Below, in pieces: positions 8,123 through 16,903 of a stretch of 28,826 nt of DNA. The notes beneath the pieces are model-generated. The model saw nothing but the letters and a program-made list of their open reading frames with translations, was not told the DNA's origin and made no database searches. The position numbers were made by a program, and so were the translations under genes. Source of the stretch: Actinomycetota bacterium. Lineage in GTDB: Bacteria > Actinomycetota > Humimicrobiia > Humimicrobiales > Humimicrobiaceae. Position 1 is the stretch's first letter. Each line of letters opens with the position of its first letter. Location: contig JAQVJB010000010.1 in assembly GCA_028695395.1 (NCBI GenBank), positions 1-28,826 on the forward strand, given 5' to 3'.

Positions 8123-8185
8123 ATATTGTTAGCTCTTAAGCTGATATAATATTTTAAGTTAAAAACCCAAAAATAATTTATTAAT

Positions 8186-8497
8186 ATGATTGAAAATATA
8201 ATAGAACAAATCAAATCGGCTGAAGAAAAATCAAAATCAATAGTAGAGTCGTCAAAAATTGAAGCTGCTTCCCTTATTGAAAAGGCATATAGCGACAGCA
8301 ACAAACAAATAAAAGAAGCGGAAGCAGAAGTAAAACAATTAGTACTTGATGCAAGAAAAAAAGCATCTGAAAAGGCTTCTGCAGAAAAAGAAAACCTTCG
8401 CATGGAATTTGAAAAGAAAATCGAAAAATTAAAAAATGATTCCGCAGTTAAAAAAGAAGAAATTATTAATAAAATAATCAATAGAATTTTAGAATAA
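8186..8497 (+). CDS. ntpF: V-type ATP synthase stalk subunit (NtpF / archaeal subunit H, G-like)
   Basis: This 103-residue protein is almost entirely charged coiled coil, rich in Glu, Lys and Ala. That composition and length, and its place directly before the I subunit, match the peripheral-stalk subunit called NtpF in Enterococcus and AhaH in archaea. It would pair with subunit E (11022-11594) to form the outer stalk that holds the catalytic head still. No catalytic residues are expected or seen. The assignment rests mainly on coiled-coil character and gene order, because sequence in this family is poorly conserved. It is the first gene of the operon. The start is preceded by A/T-only sequence, without a Shine-Dalgarno match. 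Confidence 0.85.
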   Translation: MIENIIEQIKSAEEKSKSIVESSKIEAASLIEKAYSDSNKQIKEAEAEVKQLVLDARKKASEKASAEKENLRMEFEKKIEKLKNDSAVKKEEIINKIINRILE

Positions 8498-8510
8498 CGG
8501 AATTGATGTT

Positions 8511-10526
8511 ATGGCAGTTGCCAGACTTGAAAAATATTTAATAGTAGTCCATAAGTCAGAAGAAACGAAAGTTCTTAAATATTTACAAAAAAAAGAACTC
8601 GTAGAGCTTAAACCATATTTTAAAAAAGAAACAGAAACTGATGAATCGGCCTCGCTACCTCCAAAACAGGATTTAAATGTGCCTGTTGCCAATATAAAAG
8701 CAAAAAGAGCTCTTGATATTCTTGAAGAGTATGAAAAAAAGCCTGGTAAAAAAATGGCTTCCAAAACCGGAAAACTTGTTGTTTCCAATCATGAATATGA
8801 GAAGATAGCTTCTTCCTGCACTGATAATGATGAAATAATTGAAGAAATAATCTCTATCGATAAAGAAATTAATTTTAATAATACAAAAATTGCGGAAATA
8901 AGTCTTAATATAAACCAGCTTGATTTATGGTCATCATTTAAAGAAAAGCTGGAGTCTCTTGGCGATTTTGATTCATATTCGATAAAGCTCGGGACAATAA
9001 AAGCAAAAAAGAACATTTTTGAAGAAATCTGTTCCGAATTCGATAAAAGGCAGATATCTTATGAGATAATAAACACCAATCTTGACCTTAATTACATTAT
9101 TTTGGCTTATCATTCCAGTATAAGAGCTGATGCCCAGGATTATCTTTCAGATATAACTTTTGAAGATGCAGATGTATTAGGATGCTGCGGCACGGTTCAG
9201 GAAAATATCGATGGGCTTAAAAAGCAGCTTGAACATCTTGAATCCATCAATGGTAACCTTATCGCAAAACTTCAGGAATATTCAAAAGACTTTGAAAGAA
9301 ATCTTACGATATACCTTGATTATCTTGAAAATAATGTAGAGATAGAATGGGCTGTAAGCTATGGGTATTCTACTGATAATGTTTCTTTTTACACAGCCTG
9401 GGTTAAAAAAGATGATAAAAAGATACTCGATAACATAATCGACAGCTTTAATTTTACCAGAATAATCCCGGTCGAGCCCCAGGAAGATGAAGTAATCCCG
9501 ACCATACTGGAAAATAAAAAAATATTCAGGCCATTTGAGCTTATTATAAACCTTTATGGCGTACCAAGATATTATGAAATAGATCCCACGCCTTATATGG
9601 CTCTTTTCTTTGCTTTATTCTTCGGCCTGTGTCTTACCGATGCAGGTTATGGTTTGGTTTTTATTGCTATTTCCATCGTTCTTTTCTTTAAAATGAAAGG
9701 TTCAAAAAATATTCCCATGCTTGTGCTCGCCCTCGGCATCTTTACTATCCTGGGAGGCGCTGTCTTTAACGGCTGGTTCGGGGACCTTCCAAGCTATCTT
9801 GGTATTGATGGATTTTTTTCCAGGCTTGCCATATTCGGAGACCCTATGAAATCAACCGAAGGAGCAATGAATTTTTTCAGACTTGCTTTGCTTCTGGGAG
9901 TAATACAGGTAATTTTCGGGCTTGTAATTAAGTTTTTTGATAATCTTTTCAGAAAAGAATACAAGATTGTATTTTTTGATACCCTTCCATGGATAGTAAT
10001 AATAGTTTCACTTATTATAATGCTACTGTCTACAGAAATGGCAGTAAACATACAGCTCGTAAGTGAGCCCATATTTTCAGCTTCTGTATCAAAGATACTC
10101 GTCTGGCTGATGATTCCGGCAGCCCTGGTAATCATATTGTTTGGAGCAAGGGATGAGAAAAAATGGGGGCTTAGGCTTTTCATGGGGTTTTTAAATCTCA
10201 CAATAGTAAATGGAATAACTTCCTTTTTGGGAGACTTTTTATCTTATATAAGGCTTATGGCTCTGGGCCTTGTAACTGCAGGGATAGGAACAGCTATAAA
10301 TAAAATCGCGTTTCAACTTGGCTCTATTCCTGTCGTTGGAATAATAATTGTAATCATCGGCCTTATTTTCGGCCATATTTTTAATATAGGTATTAATATT
10401 CTTGGTGGTTTCGTGCATACAATGAGGCTTCAATATGTTGAATTCTTTTCAAAGTTTTATGTAGGAGGAGGAAAACCATTTGAAGTCCTTAAAGAAGAAC
10501 ATAAATATATATCAATAAAAGATTAA
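8511..10526 (+). CDS. ntpI: V-type ATP synthase subunit I (membrane stator, a-subunit)
   Basis: The 671-residue protein has the two-part design of subunit I: a cytoplasmic half (about 1-350) with coiled-coil arms and a membrane half (about 365-650) with seven to eight helices. DFLSYIRLMALGL carries R581, the channel arginine that faces the rotor carboxylate. A second conserved arginine, R639, lies in HTMRLQYVEFFSKFY near the end. DPTPYMALFFALFFGLCLTD is the usual start of the membrane domain. The protein forms the ion half-channels against the K ring. It begins 13 bp after ntpF, preceded by a weak CGGA, and is followed after 15 bp by ntpK. Confidence 0.95.
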   Translation: MAVARLEKYLIVVHKSEETKVLKYLQKKELVELKPYFKKETETDESASLPPKQDLNVPVANIKAKRALDILEEYEKKPGKKMASKTGKLVVSNHEYEKIASSCTDNDEIIEEIISIDKEINFNNTKIAEISLNINQLDLWSSFKEKLESLGDFDSYSIKLGTIKAKKNIFEEICSEFDKRQISYEIINTNLDLNYIILAYHSSIRADAQDYLSDITFEDADVLGCCGTVQENIDGLKKQLEHLESINGNLIAKLQEYSKDFERNLTIYLDYLENNVEIEWAVSYGYSTDNVSFYTAWVKKDDKKILDNIIDSFNFTRIIPVEPQEDEVIPTILENKKIFRPFELIINLYGVPRYYEIDPTPYMALFFALFFGLCLTDAGYGLVFIAISIVLFFKMKGSKNIPMLVLALGIFTILGGAVFNGWFGDLPSYLGIDGFFSRLAIFGDPMKSTEGAMNFFRLALLLGVIQVIFGLVIKFFDNLFRKEYKIVFFDTLPWIVIIVSLIIMLLSTEMAVNIQLVSEPIFSASVSKILVWLMIPAALVIILFGARDEKKWGLRLFMGFLNLTIVNGITSFLGDFLSYIRLMALGLVTAGIGTAINKIAFQLGSIPVVGIIIVIIGLIFGHIFNIGINILGGFVHTMRLQYVEFFSKFYVGGGKPFEVLKEEHKYISIKD

Positions 10527-10541
10527 TTCATAGGAGGAAAA

Positions 10542-11006
10542 ATGTCAGGTGCCGCTCTCGGTATAGCATTAGCAATAATCGGTGCAGGAGTTGCAGCTTT
10601 TTTAGCAGGAATCGGTTCTGCAATCGGTATAAGCTTTCCTGCAAAAGCTTCAGCTGGGGTAATATCTGAAGACCCTTCAAAATTCGGAAGCCTATTCTTA
10701 CTAGTCGTACTGCCTGGTACACAAGGCTTTTACGGATTTGTTGCCGCTTTCCTTATAATCGGAAAAATTGCAGGAATAACAGAAATGATGCAGGGGCTTC
10801 AGTTATTAGGCGCAGCGCTCCCGGTTGGTATTGTCGGACTGTTTTCTGCAATATTCCAGGGCAAAGTAGCAGCAGCAGGCGTCAGCCTTGCCGCAAAAAG
10901 GCCTAAGGAAGTAATAAAAGGCGTTATTTTCGCTGCAATGGTTGAGACATACGCAGTTCTCGGACTATTAATAAGCTTCTTCCTGATAAATGCTATTAAA
11001 TTGTAA
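10542..11006 (+). CDS. ntpK: V-type ATP synthase rotor ring subunit K (sodium-type proteolipid)
   Basis: This is the membrane rotor subunit that carries the transported ion. The 154-residue protein has four membrane helices made of two fused hairpins, as in Enterococcus hirae NtpK. Residues matching the sodium ligands of NtpK are all present: L57, T60 and Q61 in LPGTQG, Q106 in FQGKVAAAG, and E135 in MVETYA. The first hairpin has glutamine (Q61) where the second has the carboxylate (E135), so each subunit has one ion site per four helices. This supports sodium specificity over protons. A strong ribosome binding site, TAGGAGG, precedes the ATG, as expected for a subunit needed in many copies. 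Confidence 0.97.
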   Translation: MSGAALGIALAIIGAGVAAFLAGIGSAIGISFPAKASAGVISEDPSKFGSLFLLVVLPGTQGFYGFVAAFLIIGKIAGITEMMQGLQLLGAALPVGIVGLFSAIFQGKVAAAGVSLAAKRPKEVIKGVIFAAMVETYAVLGLLISFFLINAIKL

Positions 11007-11021
11007 TTAAAAGGTGAAAAT

Positions 11022-11594
11022 ATGACGGAAACAGAAAATGTTTCAAAAAAATTAATAGAGGATGCAGAAAACCGTAAAAGAGAAATCCTTTCAGAAGCTT
11101 CCGGCAAATCTGAAGCGATTTTAAAAGAAGCCGAAGATGTAATAAAAACAATAATGGCTAAGGGAAAAGCGCTTGCCGGGGAAACATATGAGCACGAATA
11201 TAATTTTCTTATTGCACAGTTTAATTCAGAGTTAAACCAGAAGTTTTTAATGGAAAAAATAAAAATAGTTGATGAAGTCATTAAAAGGATAATTGAAAAA
11301 CTTGAGAATATCAGTATCGATGAGCTGCAGAAACCCCTTTTAAAATTTGCCGGTGAAATAAATGTTAAAAATGCCGTTTACCAGATAGGCAAAAAAGAAA
11401 AAAGAATAAACGATGCAGTCGTCAGCAAGATATTCGGCAATAAAAAAATACCCAAATCAGGAAAAGAACCTAATTTTGAAAAAGGTTTAAAAATAATAGA
11501 TGAAAGAAAAGAGTATTATTTTTCAGAAAGAAACCTGATTGATCCTGAATCCGAAGATACAAAAATGGAAATATCCAAATTACTTTTTGAATGA
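11022..11594 (+). CDS. ntpE: V-type ATP synthase subunit E (peripheral stalk)
   Basis: The 190-residue protein has the typical subunit E plan: an N-terminal charged coiled coil (about 1-70) with the regular Ala/Glu/Lys pattern that pairs with NtpF, and a globular C-terminal part that binds the top of the catalytic head. It lies 15 bp after ntpK and has AAAGGTG before its ATG. Sequence conservation in this family is low, so gene order between K and C is part of the support. Confidence 0.88.
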   Translation: MTETENVSKKLIEDAENRKREILSEASGKSEAILKEAEDVIKTIMAKGKALAGETYEHEYNFLIAQFNSELNQKFLMEKIKIVDEVIKRIIEKLENISIDELQKPLLKFAGEINVKNAVYQIGKKEKRINDAVVSKIFGNKKIPKSGKEPNFEKGLKIIDERKEYYFSERNLIDPESEDTKMEISKLLFE

Positions 11595-11642
11595 TTATTT
11601 ATCAATTTAATTGATTTTTAATAATACATATTTATTTTATAA

Positions 11643-12731
11643 ATGGAAAAGACTGTAAACATAGAATTAAAAAAATATGAGCTGCCTGATGACAGCGAAT
11701 ATCTTTTTACCTGTGCAGAACTTAAAGCAAGAGAATATGAATTCATCGATAATTTAAAACTGGACAGGATGGCTGGCGCAAAAGGAACTGACGATTTCCT
11801 TAAAATCCTTTCCGAGACAATTTATGCTAAAAGAATGAACCTTATCGATGATGAAAAAGATATGGATGTCTTTATTCTTAAATCTTATAAGGAAATAGTG
11901 GATTTTCTTCAGGACAGGCTGTCAGGCAAACACAAGGTGCTTATATATTTGTTATTCATGGAAGAATATTTACATGATTTTAAGCTGGGTTTAAAATCAC
12001 TGATACTAAGCGCTGAACTGGAAAACCTCTTTATCCCTCTGACTTTTTCTTATCATGAATTGATTGATTTTTTAAAAAAAGAAAGTGTTGACACAAATAG
12101 CGGAAATGCAGGCATCTTCATTAAAATCATAAGTGATTTGCTTGTTCTGAAAAAAGAACTCCAGAACGAGGCTGAACTTAAAAAAGAAAAAAAGATAAGT
12201 TTCAGGAAGACAGAAATTGCTTTTGAGAGAAAATTCATCAGCCTTGTTCTTGAAGAAATAAAAAAAAGCGGAAGCAGCATGCTGGCTGATTACTTAATGC
12301 ACTGGATAGACATACAAAATATAAAAAATATGAACAGGATTAAATATTCTGGAGATGATTTCAAATATTCGGATTTTTTGTATCCGGGAGGTTTTATTGA
12401 CTACGGCTCTTTTAAGGCACTTAGCTCAGAGAGTCCTGATTACTGGGCAAGGGCATTTGAAAAGTCAGCTTATGGAGAGATAGCCATAAGAGGGATACAT
12501 TCATTATATTCTTATGATACATTTTTCTCTTTTGAAAAAAATGAAAGTATCTTTAATTTGAGATTTTTTGACCAGATAAAATATTCAGTTTCAAATGCTG
12601 AAAAGATATTCGCTTTCTTTTTAAGAAAAAAGACAGAGCTTATAGTAATAAACATGATTTATATGGGAATCAAATATCATGCTGAAAGAAGAAATATTGA
12701 ACATAAGTCGGAGTTTTTAAATGAAAGCTAA
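11643..12731 (+). CDS. ntpC: V-type ATP synthase subunit C (rotor cap, d-like)
   Basis: Subunit C links the central shaft (D and F) to the K ring. The 362-residue, mainly helical protein has three similar helical segments and is slightly longer than Enterococcus NtpC. Early family features include YLFTCAELKAREYEFIDNLKLDRM (residues about 20-43). Near the C-terminus the charged helix ending in a membrane-facing segment (FAFFLRKKTELIVINMIYMGIKY) matches the family end. It follows a 48-bp A/T-only gap, and its ATG has no Shine-Dalgarno match. It overlaps ntpG by 11 bp. Confidence 0.9.
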   Translation: MEKTVNIELKKYELPDDSEYLFTCAELKAREYEFIDNLKLDRMAGAKGTDDFLKILSETIYAKRMNLIDDEKDMDVFILKSYKEIVDFLQDRLSGKHKVLIYLLFMEEYLHDFKLGLKSLILSAELENLFIPLTFSYHELIDFLKKESVDTNSGNAGIFIKIISDLLVLKKELQNEAELKKEKKISFRKTEIAFERKFISLVLEEIKKSGSSMLADYLMHWIDIQNIKNMNRIKYSGDDFKYSDFLYPGGFIDYGSFKALSSESPDYWARAFEKSAYGEIAIRGIHSLYSYDTFFSFEKNESIFNLRFFDQIKYSVSNAEKIFAFFLRKKTELIVINMIYMGIKYHAERRNIEHKSEFLNES

Positions 12732-13044
12732 AATAGCCGCTTTCGGGGAAAAAGATATAATGCTTATTTTTAAGGCAATAGGCATAGAAGTATTTCCGGC
12801 AAGTAAAAATTTAAGATTGGAAGAACAACTTGAAAAGCTTATAAAGGAAGGCTACGCTGTTATCTTTATAACTGAAAATGTTGCGCTTAAAGCAAGCGCA
12901 TTAATTAAAAAATATATGAATAAGACACTGCCCTCTATTGTCGTAATCCCGGGACTTGGCAAAAAGGAGAATTTCGCTGTTGATTTGCTAAGGCAGGCAG
13001 TCGTAAGAGCAATGGGTGTTGACCTGTTCGCAGAGAATGGATGA
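12721..13044 (+). CDS. ntpG: V-type ATP synthase subunit F (central shaft; NtpG)
   Basis: The 107-residue protein matches the small Rossmann-like subunit F of A/V-type ATPases, named NtpG in Enterococcus. It begins with the strand KIAAFGEKDIMLIFKAIGIEVFP, has the central GYAVIFITENVA, and ends with the IVVIPG turn followed by a C-terminal helix, a regular order for the family. It binds subunit D in the rotating shaft. The ATG lies inside the end of ntpC, with GGAG seven bases upstream, so translation is probably coupled. Confidence 0.93.
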   Translation: MKAKIAAFGEKDIMLIFKAIGIEVFPASKNLRLEEQLEKLIKEGYAVIFITENVALKASALIKKYMNKTLPSIVVIPGLGKKENFAVDLLRQAVVRAMGVDLFAENG

Positions 13045-13081
13045 TTAAAAATTTATCTTTTAAATAATTAGGAGTAAGCAA

Positions 13082-14842
13082 ATGGAAAAAATTGGCAATA
13101 TTGTTAAGGTTGCCGGTCCTTTAGTGGTGGCAAAAAATATGTCTGGCGTTAAGATGTATGACGTTGTTTTTGTATCTGAAAGCAGGCTTATGGGCGAAGT
13201 CATTGAGATAGACGGTGATCTTGCATCTATACAGGTTTATGAAGAAACCGGAGGCATAGGAGTCGGGGAACCGGTTTTCCCTACTAATTTTCCGCTTACA
13301 GTAGAACTTGGACCAGGGTTGATAGAATCAATATACGACGGTATCCAGAGACCTCTGGATGTTATCTACAAGCAGGAAGGGGATTTTATATCAAGAGGCA
13401 TACAGGTTCCGGCACTTGACAGACAAAAAAAATGGGATTTTACAGCTCTTGTTTCCGAAGGCCAGGAAGTATCAGAAGGCGATTTTTTAGGTTACGTAAA
13501 CGAAACAAGCCTTGTAAAACATTATATAATGGTGCCGCCTAAATTGTATGGAAAAGTTCTGAAAATATCTTCAGGTTCCTTTACTATAGAAGAAACGATT
13601 GCTGTAATAAACGATGGTAAATCAGATAGTGACATAACAATGATACAGAAATGGCCGGTCAGGATTCCAAGACCATACAGGGAAAAAATAAATCCTTCCA
13701 TTCCTCTGTTTACCGGACAGAGAGTAGTCGACATGTTCTTTCCTATTGCAAAAGGAGGGACTGCATGCGTACCGGGACCTTTCGGTTCAGGGAAAACGGT
13801 AATACAGCATCAGCTTGCCAAATGGATAGATGCAGAGGTAATTATTTATATCGGCTGCGGAGAGCGCGGCAATGAGATGACGGAAGTTCTCCTTGAATTT
13901 CCAGAACTGAAAGACCCGAAATCAGGTGAGCCTCTGATGAAAAGGACAGTACTTATTGCCAATACTTCAAATATGCCTGTTGCAGCAAGGGAGGCATCTG
14001 TTTATACAGGAATAACAATTGCGGAATATTTCAGGGATATGGGTTATTCAGTTGCGCTGATGGCAGATTCCACATCAAGATGGGCAGAGGCAATGAGGGA
14101 AATATCAGGCAGGCTCGAAGAAATGCCCGGGGATGAAGGCTATCCTGCTTATCTCGGAGCAAGGCTTGCCTCGTTCTATGAAAGAGCAGGATGCGTAAAA
14201 TGCCTTCAGAAAACCGATGAACTTGAAGGAGCTATTACAGTAATAGGAGCTGTCTCTCCTCCGGGTGGAGACTTATCCGATCCCGTAGTCCAGGCAACAT
14301 TAAGGGTAGTGAAAGTTTTCTGGTCTCTTGAAGCACGCCTTGCATATGCAAGACACTTTCCGGCAATATCATGGCTTAATTCATATTCTCTTTATAATGA
14401 TAATATAAAGGATTTTGTAATTGACAATGTAAGGGAAGATTACTTCGATATGCAGTCTGAAGCAATGAATCTTCTCGAAAAAGAATCAGAGCTTGAGGAA
14501 ATAGTAAGGCTTGTCGGCATAGATTCCCTTTCAGGACAGGACAGGCTCGTACTTCTTACTGCAAAGATGATAAGGGAAGATTTCCTTCACCAGAACGCAT
14601 ACCATGAAGTTGATACTTATACGGCTATCGATAAGCAGTACAAGATGATAAAAACAATTATCTATTTCTATAATCAGGCGCAGTATTATTTAAAGATGGG
14701 TGCAGATATTGAAGCTCTGGAGAATGTCAGCTTAAGCGAGAAAATCGCCAGGATGAAATACATTCCCAATGATGAGACATCCAGGATTGATGAACTGGAA
14801 AAAGAAATCGATAATGAATTCAATTCACTGATTAAGCAATAA
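13082..14842 (+). CDS. ntpA: V-type ATP synthase catalytic subunit A
   Basis: Subunit A binds and turns over ATP in the head. The 586-residue protein has the family length, including the non-homologous insert (about 110-190) that separates it from F-type beta subunits. The Walker A loop is GPFGSGKT at 232-239. CGERGNEMTEV (259-269) supplies the catalytic glutamate E261. SVALMADSTSRWAEAMREISGRLEEMPGDEGYPAYLGARLASFYERAG is the expected Walker B and arm region. The start has TTAGGAG about nine bases upstream. Loop and catalytic residues are intact, so it should be active. Confidence 0.98.
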   Translation: MEKIGNIVKVAGPLVVAKNMSGVKMYDVVFVSESRLMGEVIEIDGDLASIQVYEETGGIGVGEPVFPTNFPLTVELGPGLIESIYDGIQRPLDVIYKQEGDFISRGIQVPALDRQKKWDFTALVSEGQEVSEGDFLGYVNETSLVKHYIMVPPKLYGKVLKISSGSFTIEETIAVINDGKSDSDITMIQKWPVRIPRPYREKINPSIPLFTGQRVVDMFFPIAKGGTACVPGPFGSGKTVIQHQLAKWIDAEVIIYIGCGERGNEMTEVLLEFPELKDPKSGEPLMKRTVLIANTSNMPVAAREASVYTGITIAEYFRDMGYSVALMADSTSRWAEAMREISGRLEEMPGDEGYPAYLGARLASFYERAGCVKCLQKTDELEGAITVIGAVSPPGGDLSDPVVQATLRVVKVFWSLEARLAYARHFPAISWLNSYSLYNDNIKDFVIDNVREDYFDMQSEAMNLLEKESELEEIVRLVGIDSLSGQDRLVLLTAKMIREDFLHQNAYHEVDTYTAIDKQYKMIKTIIYFYNQAQYYLKMGADIEALENVSLSEKIARMKYIPNDETSRIDELEKEIDNEFNSLIKQ

Positions 14843-14861
14843 AAAATCATAAGAGGTTAAG

Positions 14862-16283
14862 ATGTTAAAAGAGTACAGAAGCATTACAAACATATCAGGT
14901 CCCTTGATGATAGTCGAAGAAGTAGAAGGTGTAAAATATGAGGAACTTGTTGAGATAAAAATGGATGACGGCTCCTCAAGGAACGGAAGAGTCCTGGAGG
15001 TAAATAATGACAAGGCTCTTATACAGGTTTTTGAAGGGACCACAGGAATAGATACAGAAAAAACAAGTGTAAAATTTACCGGAAAAGGTATTCATATGTA
15101 TCTTTCCCCTGACATACTTGGAAAAATATTCAATGGCCTGGGAAGACCCAAATCAGCAAAAGACCAGATTCTGCCGGAAAAAAGTCTGGATATAAACGGT
15201 TCGCCTATCAACCCTTATTCAAGGGATTATCCAAATGAGTTTATACAGACAGGTATTTCTGCTATAGATGGTTTAAATACTCTTGTAAGAGGGCAGAAAC
15301 TTCCTATCTTTACGGGCTCCGGACTGCCTCATAACAGGATAGCAGCCCAGATTGCAAGACAGTCCGCGGTTCTTGGAAAGGAAGAAGAATTTGCGGTAGT
15401 TTTTGTAGCAATGGGAATAACTTTTGAGGAATCGCAGTATTTTATAGATGATTTCACAAAGACAGGAGCTATAAACAGGTCTGTACTTATATTAAATCTT
15501 GCAGACGACCCTGCAATCGAGCGTATTGCAACTCCCAGAGTCGGACTGACATGTGCTGAATACCTTGCTTTTGAAAAAAATATGCATGTACTCATTATTT
15601 TGACAGATATGACAAATTACTGCGAGGCTTTAAAAGAAATTTCCGCAGCCAGAAAAGAAGTTCCCGGAAGGAGAGGCTATCCGGGATACATGTACACTGA
15701 CCTTGCAACAATTTATGAAAGAGCAGGAAGAATCAAAGGGAAAAAAGGTTCGATAACCCAGATACCGATTCTTACAATGCCTGAAGATGACAAGACTCAT
15801 CCTATCCCAGACCTAACCGGTTATATTACAGAGGGGCAGATAATTTTATCAAGATCTTTTCATAAAAAGAAAATCTCGCCCCCGATAGATGTACTTCCTT
15901 CCCTTTCCAGGTTAAAAGACAAAGGAATCGGCAAAGATAAGACAAGAGAAGATCATGCTGACCTTTTCAACCAGTTATATGCAGCATATGCAAGAGGGAA
16001 AGAAGTCCAGGAACTTGCAGTCATCCTTGGTGAAGCGGCTTTAAGCGATATTGATAAAATATATTTTAAATTCGCTGAAGATTTTGAAGCTATTTATGTG
16101 TCGCAGGGAGAATATGAGAACAGAACCATTGACCAGACTCTTGACCTTGGGTGGAAACTGCTTTCTGTTTTCCCGAGAACAGAGCTCAAGAGAATCAGGG
16201 ATGAATTCCTGGATAAATATCTTCCTTTATTCAAGAAAGAAAGCAGCGATAAAAAAATTACAGTATCAGGTGGAGAGAAATAA
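14862..16283 (+). CDS. ntpB: V-type ATP synthase regulatory subunit B
   Basis: Subunit B alternates with A in the hexameric head and forms part of each nucleotide site without hydrolysing ATP. The 473-residue protein lacks a Walker A loop, and in its place has GSGLPHNRIAAQIARQS (near 147-163), diagnostic of B subunits. SAARKEVPGRRGYPGYMYTDLATIYERAGR follows, containing the arginine-rich interface. AGAGG-type purines (AAGAGGTTAAG) precede the ATG. The final TAA shares its last base with the ATG of ntpD (TAATG at 16281-16285), so the two are coupled. Confidence 0.97.
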   Translation: MLKEYRSITNISGPLMIVEEVEGVKYEELVEIKMDDGSSRNGRVLEVNNDKALIQVFEGTTGIDTEKTSVKFTGKGIHMYLSPDILGKIFNGLGRPKSAKDQILPEKSLDINGSPINPYSRDYPNEFIQTGISAIDGLNTLVRGQKLPIFTGSGLPHNRIAAQIARQSAVLGKEEEFAVVFVAMGITFEESQYFIDDFTKTGAINRSVLILNLADDPAIERIATPRVGLTCAEYLAFEKNMHVLIILTDMTNYCEALKEISAARKEVPGRRGYPGYMYTDLATIYERAGRIKGKKGSITQIPILTMPEDDKTHPIPDLTGYITEGQIILSRSFHKKKISPPIDVLPSLSRLKDKGIGKDKTREDHADLFNQLYAAYARGKEVQELAVILGEAALSDIDKIYFKFAEDFEAIYVSQGEYENRTIDQTLDLGWKLLSVFPRTELKRIRDEFLDKYLPLFKKESSDKKITVSGGEK

Positions 16284-16903
16284 TGCTTCTTAATGTAAAT
16301 CCGACAAGAATGGAACTGCTCAGGATCAAGAAGCGTCTTAAGATAGCGCAGAGAGGCCATAAGCTTCTAAAAGATAAGCAGGATGAGCTTTTAAGACAGC
16401 TGCTTTCAATGATTGAAGAAGTAAAAAACCTCAGGACGGAGATTGAAAACAAATTTCAGTCAATACTGGAAGGATTTATGCTGGCCAAAGCAAAAATGGG
16501 TCCTTTCCAGACAGAGCAGGAGCTTGTTTCGCCTGTAAAAGAAATAAATGTATCAATTACGGAAAAGAATATAGTCAGCGTAAAAGTACCTGTCTTTGAA
16601 AAAGAAGTCAGCGGAGAAATGATTCCATACGGTTTTCTAAATACAAGTGGTGAAACTGATGTCTCTTTAATAAAGTTTGAGAAATTTCTGGAATCTCTTT
16701 TCAGTCTTGCTGAAAAAGAAAAAGCAGTTCACCTGCTTGCAAACCAGATAGAAGAGACAAGAAGAAGAGTAAATGCGCTTGAATACAAGCTTATGCCCGA
16801 CCTTGATGAAACAATTAACTTCATAACGATGAAGCTTGAGGAAACTGAGAGATCAAGCATTGTCAGGCTGATGAAAGTCAAGGATATTGTAAGAAAGCAT
16901 TAG
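16283..16903 (+). CDS. ntpD: V-type ATP synthase subunit D (central shaft)
   Basis: Subunit D is the long helical hairpin of the rotating shaft. The 206-residue protein begins with the family signature NPTRMELLRIKKRLKIAQRGHKLLKDK and ends with the returning helix containing RRRVNALEYKLMPDLDETINFI. The first base of its ATG is the last base of the ntpB stop codon, and GGTGGAGAG lies upstream. It ends the operon. The stop TAG overlaps the stop of the convergent MFS gene in the 4-bp stretch 16900-16903, leaving no room for a terminator between them. Confidence 0.96.
   Translation: MLLNVNPTRMELLRIKKRLKIAQRGHKLLKDKQDELLRQLLSMIEEVKNLRTEIENKFQSILEGFMLAKAKMGPFQTEQELVSPVKEINVSITEKNIVSVKVPVFEKEVSGEMIPYGFLNTSGETDVSLIKFEKFLESLFSLAEKEKAVHLLANQIEETRRRVNALEYKLMPDLDETINFITMKLEETERSSIVRLMKVKDIVRKH

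Larger units (their letters stand above)
7832..8185. other. Divergent control region between the rnf and V-ATPase operons
   Basis: This 354-bp non-coding stretch separates the starts of apbE (minus) and ntpF (plus), and both operons must be controlled from it. It is very AT-rich. The only GC-rich patch is around 7882-7892 (CCCACCGG), inside the predicted rnf leader. One promoter candidate per strand is listed separately. I recognise no riboswitch, and the open frames here are short and lack family features. Confidence 0.6.

Noticed and set aside
8145..8150. TATAAT as the main -10 box of the V-ATPase promoter
   Set aside because: No -35-like hexamer lies 15-19 bp upstream; the TTGACA/TATCAT pair just before it is better spaced.
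8119..8481. 120-residue minus-strand frame over ntpF, and similar long antisense frames elsewhere (for example 9794-10201, 10799-11281, 27330-27731)
   Set aside because: They are low-complexity mirror frames of well-identified genes and have no recognisable domains or supported starts.
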